Origin: an uncultured Collinsella sp.
GTDB taxonomy: Bacteria > Actinomycetota > Coriobacteriia > Coriobacteriales > Coriobacteriaceae
NCBI GenBank assembly: GCA_900542275.1
Contig: UQMW01000066.1
Coordinates: 1-8,502 of the forward strand
Length of the DNA stretch: 8,502 nt
Reading direction: 5' to 3'
Shown one piece after another: positions 1 through 5,122 of this stretch; within the stretch, counting starts at the first letter, position 1; every line of letters starts with the position of its first letter. The position numbers were made by a program, and so were the translations under genes. The notes beneath the pieces were generated by a model that did no database searches, was not told the DNA's origin, and was given only the letters and a program-made list of their open reading frames with translations.

Positions 1-54
1 GGCCGCGGCGGCCCGCGCTGCATGAGCATGCCCTTCTGGCGCGAGGACCTCTAA
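1..54 (+). CDS. arcA: Arginine deiminase, C-terminal end only (5' part lies outside the window)
   Basis: Only the last 17 codons and the TAA stop (52-54) are present. They read GRGGPRCMSMPFWREDL, the C-terminal signature of arginine deiminase: a Gly-rich loop carrying the catalytic cysteine, which is the Cys of PRCMSMP, residue 7 of this fragment. The family hydrolyses arginine to citrulline and ammonia in the cytoplasm, the first step of the ADI pathway. The next gene is ornithine carbamoyltransferase, the second step, which supports the call. The gene is cut by the window edge and is not truncated biologically as far as can be seen. Its promoter and start are not visible. Confidence 0.9.
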   Translation, partial: GRGGPRCMSMPFWREDL

Positions 55-66
55 GTCTTTCCGTTT

Positions 67-114
67 CCGGTGCGGTCCCCCTACAACCGCACCGGCTTCG
101 CCCGTTAAACGGGC
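67..114 (+). promoter_or_regulatory. Two tandem stem-loops in the arcA-arcB intercistronic gap
   Basis: The first hairpin has a perfect 10-bp stem (67-76 with 86-95, CCGGTGCGGT/ACCGCACCGG) and a 9-nt loop. The second has a perfect 6-bp stem (100-105 with 109-114, GCCCGT/ACGGGC) and a TAA loop. Neither is followed by a T-tract, so a full intrinsic terminator is unlikely. They more plausibly act as an mRNA processing or stabilising element, or a partial attenuator, between arcA and arcB. Role inferred; the structure is directly visible. Confidence 0.6.
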
Positions 115-159
115 AACACTAATACTTACGTAATTCATTTCTTCGAAAGGAATCGAACC

Positions 160-1155
160 ATGGGTGTTAACCTCTCCGGCCGTAGCTTCCTCAAGCTTCT
201 CGACCTCACCACCGAGGAGATCGAGTACCTGCTCAAACTCTCCAAGAACTTCAAGGACATGAAGCGCGCTGGCGTTCCGCACCGCTATCTCGAGGGCAAG
301 AACATCGTTCTGCTCTTCCAGAAGACCTCCACTCGTACCCGCTGCGCCTTCGAGGTCGGCGGCATGGATCTGGGCATGGGCGTCACCTACCTCGATCCGG
401 GTTCGTCGCAGATGGGCAAGAAGGAGTCCATCGAGGACACCGCCCGCGTTCTCGGCCGCATGTATGACGGCATCGAGTTCCGCGGCTTTGCCCAGGACGA
501 CGTCGAGGAGCTCGCTGCTAAGTCCGGCGTGCCCGTCTGGAACGGTCTGACCACTGAGTGGCACCCCACCCAGATGCTCGCCGACATCCTGACCGTCCAG
601 GAGAACTTCAACTACGACATCAAGGGCAAGACCCTCGTCTTCATGGGCGACTGCAAGAACAACGTCGCTCGCTCTCTCATGGTCGTCTGCTCCAAGCTCG
701 GCATGAACTTCGTGGCCTGCGGCCCCGAGGAGTGCATGCCCGCCGACGACGTCATCGAGGCCTGCAAGCCCATCGCCGAGGCCAACGGCTGCACCATCAA
801 GCTGACCACCGACGTCAAGGACGGCGTCACCGGTGCCGACGTTATCTACACCGACGTGTGGGTCTCCATGGGCGAGCCCGACGAGGTCTGGGCCGAGCGC
901 ATCGCTCAGCTCACCCCGTATCGTGTTACCTCTGAGGTCATGGCTATGGCCAACCCGGGTGCCATCTTCCTGCACTGCCTGCCCAGCTTCCACGACACCA
1001 ACACCACCATTGGCGCCGAGAAGTGCGAGCAGTTCGGCATCACCGAGCAGGAGGTCACCGACGAGGTCTTCGAGAGCCCCGCTTCCAAGGTCTTCGACGA
1101 GGCCGAGAACCGCATGCACACCATTAAGGCTGTCATGTACGCCACGCTCAAGTAA
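160..1155 (+). CDS. arcB: Ornithine carbamoyltransferase, probably catabolic (ArcB/ArgF)
   Basis: This 331-aa cytoplasmic enzyme interconverts citrulline plus phosphate and ornithine plus carbamoyl phosphate. The length is normal for the family. Family motifs are intact: the carbamoyl-phosphate loop STRTR (57-61), the HPTQ motif (135-138), DVWVSMGE in the ornithine-binding region (232-239) and HCLPSFHD with the active-site cysteine C273 (272-279). The N-terminal half binds carbamoyl phosphate and the C-terminal half binds ornithine. The ATG at 160 has AAAGGA at 146-151, 8 nt upstream. It follows arginine deiminase by 105 bp, so the ADI direction (citrulline breakdown to ornithine) is the likely role. 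Sequence alone cannot exclude an anabolic ArgF role, as the two share all motifs. A strong terminator follows directly. No truncation or missing catalytic residue was seen. Confidence 0.95.
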   Translation: MGVNLSGRSFLKLLDLTTEEIEYLLKLSKNFKDMKRAGVPHRYLEGKNIVLLFQKTSTRTRCAFEVGGMDLGMGVTYLDPGSSQMGKKESIEDTARVLGRMYDGIEFRGFAQDDVEELAAKSGVPVWNGLTTEWHPTQMLADILTVQENFNYDIKGKTLVFMGDCKNNVARSLMVVCSKLGMNFVACGPEECMPADDVIEACKPIAEANGCTIKLTTDVKDGVTGADVIYTDVWVSMGEPDEVWAERIAQLTPYRVTSEVMAMANPGAIFLHCLPSFHDTNTTIGAEKCEQFGITEQEVTDEVFESPASKVFDEAENRMHTIKAVMYATLK

Positions 1156-1170
1156 GAGCATCTAGCATCT

Positions 1171-1207
1171 CGCTCGGGGTGTATTGCTGCGCACCCCGAG
1201 CGCTTTT
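1171..1207 (+). terminator. Intrinsic terminator after arcB
   Basis: A perfect 11-bp GC-rich stem (1171-1181 CGCTCGGGGTG with 1192-1202) and a 10-nt loop are followed by C-TTTT at 1203-1207. It lies 15 bp past the arcB stop and should end or strongly reduce transcription before arcD. Confidence 0.85.
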
Positions 1208-1218
1208 GTATGGTAAAA

Positions 1219-1269
1219 ATCTCGCACCGAGCGACATGCACGGCACGGAAGAGCCGCTTCGGGCGAGAT
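1219..1269 (+). promoter_or_regulatory. Structured leader hairpin ahead of arcD
   Basis: Between the arcB terminator and the arcD ribosome binding site there is a 14-bp stem with two single-base bulges. The pairs are 1219-1225 with 1263-1269 (ATCTCGC/GCGAGAT), 1227-1230 with 1259-1262, and 1231-1233 with 1255-1257. A1226 and T1258 are the bulges and the loop is 21 nt. No T-tract follows, so it is not a second terminator. It ends 16 nt before the arcD Shine-Dalgarno and could control readthrough, mRNA stability or translation. I could not identify a convincing separate arcD promoter in this gap. Confidence 0.5.
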
Positions 1270-1285
1270 CAGTAAATGATTTATG

Positions 1286-1293
1286 AAGGGGGG
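1286..1293 (+). promoter_or_regulatory. Shine-Dalgarno that fixes the arcD start
   Basis: AAGGGGGG sits 9 nt before the ATG at 1303. It overlaps the region just after an upstream in-frame ATG (1276) and directly abuts another (1294). Only 1303 has workable spacing. Confidence 0.75.
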
Positions 1294-1302
1294 ATGAGAA
1301 CT

Positions 1303-2781
1303 ATGACTGAGACCGCTAAGAAAAAGCGCGGTATGCCTTCATCGTTCACCATTCTTCTTGCTCTGCTGGCAATCGTCGCGGTTGTTACCGTTATCGTCTC
1401 CGGTACGTCCGGTGGCGAGGTTACCGCTGCCCGCCTGAGCGATTTCTGCACCGCCCCGGTCAAGGGCTTCGCTGACGCTCTGCCCGTCTGCCTCTTCGTT
1501 ATGATCCTCGGCGGCTTCCTCGGCATGATGACCGAGACCGGCGCCCTGGACAACGGCATTGCCGTTCTGGTGCAGAAGCTTAAGGGCAATGAGATCATGC
1601 TCATTCCCGTGCTGATGCTCATCTTCTCCCTCGGTGGTACCACCTATGGTATGTGCGAGGAGACCGTTCCCTTCTACGCCCTGCTTGCCGCTACCATGAT
1701 GGCCGCTGGCTTCGACCCTATGGTCGGTGCTGCCACCGTCCTGCTCGGCGCTGGCTGCGGCTGCCTGGGCTCCACGGTTAACCCGTTCGCCGTCGGCGCT
1801 GCCGTCGACGCTCTGACCGGCGTTGGCATTGAGGTCAACCAGTCCATCATCATCGGCCTCGGTGCCGTCCTGTGGATTGTTACCACTGCCATGTCCATCT
1901 TCTTCGTCATGAGCTATGCCAAGAAGGTCAAGGCTGACAAGGGTTCCACCATCCTTTCGATGCAGGAGCTCAAGGACGCCGAAGAGGCTCACGGCAAGGC
2001 TGCTTCCGAGGTTAACAAGGAGGTCAAGCTCACCGGTCGTCAGAAGGGTGTTCTGATCGCCTTTGCCTTCACCTTCGTCGTCATGATCGTCGGCTTCATC
2101 CCGCTGGCCGACCTCAACGAGGGCGTCGCCAACTTCTTCGATGCTGGCGCTGTCTATGACGCCGACGGTAACGCCATCGTTCAGGGTTGGTCTGCCCTGA
2201 TCACCGGCCTGCCCATTGGCCAGTGGTACTTCGACGAGGCTTCCACCTGGTTCTTCCTCATGGCTATCCTGATCGGTATCATCGGTGGCCTGTCCGAGAA
2301 GCAGATCGTCAACACCTTCATCACCGGCGCTGCCGACATGATGTCCGTTGTCCTCGTCATCGCTCTTGCCCGTGGTATCTCCGTCCTCATGGCTAGCACC
2401 GGCCTCGACGTCTACGTCCTCGATGCTGCCGCCAATGCTCTGGCTGGCCTGTCCGGCGTGATCTTCGCTCCCATGAGCTTCCTGGTCTACTTCGGCCTGT
2501 CCTTCCTGATCCCCTCGACCTCCGGTATGGCTACTGTCTCCATGCCCATCATGGGACCGCTGGCTGTTAAGCTCGGCTTCTCGCCCGAGGTCATGGTTAT
2601 GATCTTCTCCGCCGCCATCGGCGTCGTGAACCTGTTCACCCCGACCTCCGGCGCCATCATGGGCGGTCTTGCCCTGGCCAAGATCGAGTGGACGACCTGG
2701 CTCAAGTTTGCCCTTAAGCTCATCGTCGCTCTCTCCGTCGTCTGCGCCATCATCCTGACCGTCGCTTGCGTGATGCTCTAA
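1303..2781 (+). CDS. arcD: YfcC-family membrane transporter, probable arginine/ornithine antiporter (ArcD-type)
   Basis: This 492-aa polytopic inner-membrane protein probably exchanges external arginine for internal ornithine. It has about a dozen hydrophobic segments, beginning at residues 17-33 after a Lys-rich cytoplasmic N-terminus. One long polar loop (about 205-248) splits the two halves. Family signatures are SLGGTTYGMCEET (109-121), LIPSTSGMA (402-410) and TPTSGAIMGGLALA (446-459). These are the two re-entrant-type Gly/Ser/Thr motifs of the YfcC / C4-dicarboxylate-carrier-like (DcuC-related) group. Some Gram-positive ADI clusters, such as that of Streptococcus pneumoniae, use this family as ArcD rather than the APC-type exchanger. 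Substrate is inferred from the arcA-arcB neighbourhood; family-level annotation alone would say only 'YfcC family' or 'C4-dicarboxylate carrier-like'. The start at 1303 is chosen over 1276 and 1294 because of the Shine-Dalgarno. A terminator and a structured leader separate it from arcB. Confidence 0.82.
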   Translation: MTETAKKKRGMPSSFTILLALLAIVAVVTVIVSGTSGGEVTAARLSDFCTAPVKGFADALPVCLFVMILGGFLGMMTETGALDNGIAVLVQKLKGNEIMLIPVLMLIFSLGGTTYGMCEETVPFYALLAATMMAAGFDPMVGAATVLLGAGCGCLGSTVNPFAVGAAVDALTGVGIEVNQSIIIGLGAVLWIVTTAMSIFFVMSYAKKVKADKGSTILSMQELKDAEEAHGKAASEVNKEVKLTGRQKGVLIAFAFTFVVMIVGFIPLADLNEGVANFFDAGAVYDADGNAIVQGWSALITGLPIGQWYFDEASTWFFLMAILIGIIGGLSEKQIVNTFITGAADMMSVVLVIALARGISVLMASTGLDVYVLDAAANALAGLSGVIFAPMSFLVYFGLSFLIPSTSGMATVSMPIMGPLAVKLGFSPEVMVMIFSAAIGVVNLFTPTSGAIMGGLALAKIEWTTWLKFALKLIVALSVVCAIILTVACVML

Positions 2782-2879
2782 GTACCCAACGGGTACCCCA
2801 CGGAAACCTTGACGATCCTGTAGAGGATCACCTGGTCATCGTCTGTCCGGTGGGGTAAACCCACCGGTAGACTCCTACC
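2782..2879 (+). other. Hairpin-dense 3' region of arcD with mutually exclusive helices
   Basis: Starting one base after the arcD stop, six short helices overlap. A: 2782-2787/2791-2796 (GTACCC/GGGTAC). B: 2796-2801/2850-2855 (CCCCAC/GTGGGG). C: 2811-2816/2838-2843 (GACGAT/ATCGTC). D: 2814-2819/2824-2829 (GATCCT/AGGATC). E: 2847-2854/2860-2867 (CCGGTGGG/CCCACCGG). G: 2866-2870/2875-2879 (GGTAG/CTACC). B and E share 2850-2854, C and D share 2814-2816, and E and G share 2866-2867. Such alternatives are typical of conformational switches but can also arise by chance in GC-rich DNA. No protein-coding sense was found. The function is unknown. Confidence 0.45.
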
Positions 2880-2883
2880 TTTA

Positions 2884-2926
2884 GCCCCCTTCCGTTCCGT
2901 GCGCGGGAGGGGGCGCTCTTGTGTTC
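2884..2926 (+). terminator. Probable terminator of arcD (weak T-tract)
   Basis: A 10-bp stem (2884-2893 GCCCCCTTCC with 2905-2914 GGGAGGGGGC, one G-U pair) and an 11-nt loop are followed by CGCTCTTGTGTT. The stem is very stable but the U-run is interrupted, so termination may be incomplete. It is the best candidate for ending arcD transcription. Confidence 0.5.
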
Positions 2927-2950
2927 CGGCGTTTTACCAAACGCCGGAAC
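2923..2950 (+). repeat. Perfect 12-bp inverted repeat, 4-nt loop
   Basis: GTTCCGGCGTTT (2923-2934) pairs perfectly with AAACGCCGGAAC (2939-2950) across a TACC loop. No T-tract follows on either strand, so it is not an obvious terminator. It may add to the preceding hairpin as a 3'-end stabiliser, or be a protein-binding palindrome. Confidence 0.6.
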
Positions 2951-2963
2951 CACTCGACGCTGC

Positions 2964-3061
2964 AAGCCCGCCAGAGCGGCAATCTGACGTTCAATCGTCG
3001 GGCATGGCCAAAAGGCCTATGCCCTCCTCTTTCACGTCACCTTGCTCGCTCTGGTGGGCTT
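2964..3061 (+). ncRNA. Candidate structured RNA or foldable repeat element, about 98 nt
   Basis: Three nested helices can be drawn. The outer 14-bp stem joins 2964-2977 to 3048-3061 (one G-U pair). Inside it, 2985-2990 TGACGT pairs with 3034-3039 ACGTCA. A nearly central hairpin pairs 3000-3005 (GGGCAT) with 3019-3024 (ATGCCC) and 3006-3009 (GGCC) with 3014-3017 (GGCC), leaving one bulged T (3018) and an AAAA loop. A local alternative, 2986-2989/2996-2999 (GACG/CGTC), competes with the middle helix. There is no known RNA family that I recognise here, and transcription is unproven. It could equally be a remnant of a mobile palindrome. Confidence 0.3.
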
Positions 3062-3208
3062 TCGCTGACTTATGCTCAACCTGCGGCGCTGCCATTGTTG
3101 GTGCAGGGGGCTGCTTGCTCGCTCTGTTGCCCGTTCACTGTCCGTTCTCTGCCCGCGACGTTTCTGCTGTTGGTACAAAGGGATCAGGTTACTTTGCGCC
3201 AAAAGGGG

Positions 3209-3277
3209 AAGTTGCGGTGGAATATTTCCCGTTTGGTCGTCTTGAGGGGTTAAACGGGAACTATTTCACCGCAACTT
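3209..3277. repeat. Large imperfect inverted repeat (26-nt arms, 17-nt loop)
   Basis: The arm at 3209-3234 is the near-exact reverse complement of 3252-3277: 24 of 26 positions are Watson-Crick pairs, one is a potential G-U and one is a mismatch. The arms begin AAGTTGCGGTG and end in the matching CACCGCAACTT. The 17-nt loop is 3235-3251. No T-tract follows, and it lies about 60 bp upstream of the -10 box for the next gene. It resembles a REP/MITE-like palindrome or a dimeric regulator site more than a terminator. Identity and mobility are unproven. Confidence 0.65.
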
Positions 3278-3339
3278 ATCGATGGCGTGTTTGGTTGGTG
3301 CCAGTTGATTGCTTGGGCGCTGGGGAGGGTCTGCTCCGT

Positions 3340-3345
3340 TATAAT
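3340..3345 (+). promoter_or_regulatory. -10 box for the DUF1846 gene
   Basis: A consensus TATAAT lies 40 bp before the ATG at 3385, and transcription would start near 3352. No good -35 hexamer occurs at 16-18 bp spacing, so this may be a weak or activator-dependent promoter. Confidence 0.5.
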
Positions 3346-3370
3346 CGCCTAGAACATTAAATGGAAACGG

Positions 3371-3378
3371 GACGGGAG
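3371..3378 (+). promoter_or_regulatory. Shine-Dalgarno that fixes the DUF1846 start
   Basis: GACGGGAG lies 6 nt before the ATG at 3385. An in-frame ATG at 3361 would add 8 residues, but it has no Shine-Dalgarno and would sit only about 9 nt from the predicted transcription start. Confidence 0.65.
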
Positions 3379-3384
3379 CCATAC

Positions 3385-4866
3385 ATGCGCCAGGGTTTCG
3401 ACAATGCGAAGTATATCGAGCTGCAGGCTGCTCACATTAAGGAGCGCATCTCGCAGTTTGGTGGCAAGCTCTATTTGGAGTTTGGCGGTAAGCTGTTCGA
3501 TGACTATCATGCGAGCCGCGTGCTGCCGGGTTTTGAGCCGGATAGCAAGTTCCGCATGCTCAAGAGCATCGCCGACGATGTCGAGGTTATCATCGCGATC
3601 AACGCGAACCACATCGAGAAAAACAAGGCTCGTGGTGACCTGGGCATTACCTATGACGAGGATGTGCTGCGCCTGGTTGACCTGTTCCGCGGCAACGGCT
3701 TTGCCGTCGCGGCCGTGGTCATCACCCAGTACGCCGGCCAGCCCGCCGCCGATGTGTTCCGCAATCGCCTGAACGCGCTCGGCATTCCTGCCAAGCTGCA
3801 CTATCCCATCGAGGGCTATCCGCACGACGTCGACCTGATCGTGTCCGACGACGGCTATGGCAAGAACGAGTTTGTCGAGACCACCCGACCGCTCGTCGTG
3901 GTCACTGCCCCCGGTCCTGGCTCGGGCAAGCTCGCCACTTGCCTCTCGCAGCTGTATCACGAGCATAAGCACGGTACCGCCGCCGGCTATGCCAAGTTTG
4001 AGACCTTCCCGGTCTGGAATCTTCCTCTGACGCATCCGGTCAATATTGCCTATGAGGCCGCCACGGCAGACCTCGATGACGCCAATATCATCGATTCGTT
4101 CCACCTTGAGGCCTACAACAAGACCACGGTCAACTACAACCGCGACGTCGAGGCCTTCCCGGTGGTCCGTGCCCTGATGGAAAAGATCCTGGGCAAGAGC
4201 CCCTACCAGAGCCCTACGGACATGGGCGTCAATATGGTCGGCTTTGCCATCACCGATGACGATGCCTGCCGCGACGCTTCTAAGATGGAGATCGTCCGCC
4301 GCTACTTTACCGCGGTCGAAAATGTGCGCCGTACCGGCGTGGGCGATGAGCAAGTCGACCGTCTCAAGATCATTATGAAGAAAGCCGGCATCGATAAGAA
4401 CTACTCACCGGCGCGCTCGGCGGCCCTCACCAGGGAGCAGCTGACGGGTGGTCCCGTGGGTGCCATGGTCATGCCCGATGGCTCCGTGGTGACCGGTAAG
4501 ACCTCCACGCGCCTGGGCGCCGCAAGTTCGCTCATTATGAACGCCCTCAAGCATGTCTCGGGCGTTGACCTTGAGCTCGAGGTCATTAGCGATGAGGCGA
4601 TCGAGCCCATCAGCAAGCTCAAGACGCATTTCCTGGGCAGCAAAAACCCGCGCCTCCACACCGACGAGACGCTTATGGCGCTGTCGATCACCTCGGCCAC
4701 GAGTGAGACGGCCGCTCGCGTCCTTTCGGGCCTGGAGCAGCTGCGCGGTTGCGATGCCTTCTTTAGCGTGATTATCTCGCCGACGGACGAGACGGTACTG
4801 CGCAAACTGGGTATCAACGTGTGCTGCGAGCCCAAGTTTGAGCGCCGCGGTTTCTTCCATCGCTAA
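3385..4866 (+). CDS. DUF1846 family protein, function unknown
   Basis: This is a complete 493-aa protein of the DUF1846 family. The N-terminus (FDNAKYIELQ, then QFGGKLYLEFGGKLFDDYHA, about residues 5-43) and ITQYAGQPAADVF (113-125) are characteristic. VVVTAPGPGSGKLATCLSQL (171-190) includes GPGSGK at 177-182, which resembles a Walker A loop. Conserved KFETFPVWNLPLTHPVNIAYEAATADLDD follows (about 204-232). The middle runs through TDMGVNMVGF (278-287) and the C-terminal part is a second, less motif-rich domain. No signal peptide or membrane segment is seen, so it is probably cytosolic. The biochemical role is not established to my knowledge; a nucleotide-binding role is inferred from the loop only. 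It is monocistronic, with its own -10 box (3340-3345) and terminator (4901-4933). Length and motifs appear complete. Confidence 0.9.
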   Translation: MRQGFDNAKYIELQAAHIKERISQFGGKLYLEFGGKLFDDYHASRVLPGFEPDSKFRMLKSIADDVEVIIAINANHIEKNKARGDLGITYDEDVLRLVDLFRGNGFAVAAVVITQYAGQPAADVFRNRLNALGIPAKLHYPIEGYPHDVDLIVSDDGYGKNEFVETTRPLVVVTAPGPGSGKLATCLSQLYHEHKHGTAAGYAKFETFPVWNLPLTHPVNIAYEAATADLDDANIIDSFHLEAYNKTTVNYNRDVEAFPVVRALMEKILGKSPYQSPTDMGVNMVGFAITDDDACRDASKMEIVRRYFTAVENVRRTGVGDEQVDRLKIIMKKAGIDKNYSPARSAALTREQLTGGPVGAMVMPDGSVVTGKTSTRLGAASSLIMNALKHVSGVDLELEVISDEAIEPISKLKTHFLGSKNPRLHTDETLMALSITSATSETAARVLSGLEQLRGCDAFFSVIISPTDETVLRKLGINVCCEPKFERRGFFHR

Positions 4867-4900
4867 GTTTGAAGCACCGCGGCAATTGCATTGCATTTTG

Positions 4901-4933
4901 GCCGTATCGGGTTAGCGCCCGGTACGGCTTTTT
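4901..4933 (+). terminator. Intrinsic terminator after the DUF1846 gene
   Basis: An 11-bp stem (4901-4911 GCCGTATCGGG with 4918-4928, one G-U pair) and a 6-nt loop TTAGCG are followed by TTTTT at 4929-4933. A clear rho-independent terminator about 35 bp past the stop. Confidence 0.9.
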
Positions 4934-4999
4934 GATCAATAAAGCGCCTATTTCGGCGAAAAATAGCCGTTTACCTGCCTAGAAACAATTTGAGCGGTA

Positions 5000-5005
5000 T
5001 ACAAT
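5000..5005 (+). promoter_or_regulatory. Possible -10 box for the winged-helix gene
   Basis: TACAAT lies about 118 bp upstream of the winged-helix start and 67 bp past the preceding terminator. No convincing -35 hexamer is at normal spacing, so the call rests on the -10 and its position. Confidence 0.35.
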
Positions 5006-5019
5006 AACCGTAACTGTTT

Positions 5020-5089
5020 CATCCTTAGCGGGATGCCGCATGATGGATATTACCTGCCATCGTGAGGTGTGTCGGTCGCGCACGGCGCG
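5020..5089 (+). promoter_or_regulatory. Hairpin-rich 5' leader of the winged-helix gene
   Basis: Three hairpins lie in 70 nt: 5020-5024/5031-5035 (CATCC/GGATG, 6-nt loop TTAGCG), 5039-5046/5057-5064 (CATGATGG/CCATCGTG, one G-U, 10-nt loop) and 5077-5081/5085-5089 (CGCGC/GCGCG, ACG loop). A short open frame of 17 codons (ATG 5040 to TAG 5091-5093) overlaps the second and third hairpins. This could be an attenuator-like leader, but no T-tract follows the last hairpin and no known riboswitch class was recognised. Confidence 0.4.
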
Positions 5090-5110
5090 TTAGATGCTCG
5101 TGCTCGGTTT

Positions 5111-5117
5111 GAGGGGG
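5111..5117 (+). promoter_or_regulatory. Shine-Dalgarno that fixes the winged-helix start
   Basis: GAGGGGG lies 5 nt before the ATG at 5123. The longer frame that begins at GTG 5069 has no comparable site, so the ATG is preferred. Confidence 0.75.
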
Positions 5118-5122
5118 CTGCT

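Larger units (their letters stand above)
2951..3339 (+). other. Gene-free intergenic stretch
   Basis: Roughly 390 bases between the arcD 3' hairpins and the -10 box of the next gene. Open frames exist (for example about 150 codons from 2899 and 110 codons from a GTG at 2921), but neither has a Shine-Dalgarno or a recognisable domain. Both run through the inverted repeats, so they are not called as genes. The stretch contains the foldable element at 2964-3061, a 13-base direct repeat CTTGCTCGCTCTG (3041-3053 and 3114-3126), and the large inverted repeat at 3209-3277. The rest shows nothing recognisable. Confidence 0.6.

Noticed and set aside
1276..1302. Upstream in-frame starts for arcD at 1276 and 1294
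   Set aside because: The Shine-Dalgarno at 1286-1293 is correctly spaced only for ATG 1303.
2899..3360. Open frame of about 150 codons through the gene-free stretch (and a 110-codon GTG frame at 2921-3253)
   Set aside because: No Shine-Dalgarno, no recognisable domain, Cys/Trp-rich composition, and it runs through inverted repeats whose pairing explains the DNA better.
2782..3360. CRISPR array
   Set aside because: The inverted repeats differ from one another, and the single 13-base direct repeat gives no regular repeat-spacer pattern.
3361..3384. Upstream in-frame ATG for DUF1846 at 3361
   Set aside because: No ribosome binding site; too close to the predicted transcription start; family N-terminus matches the start at 3385.
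5069..5122. GTG 5069 as the winged-helix start
   Set aside because: No Shine-Dalgarno; the ATG at 5123 has GAGGGGG 5 nt upstream and the extra residues show no domain.
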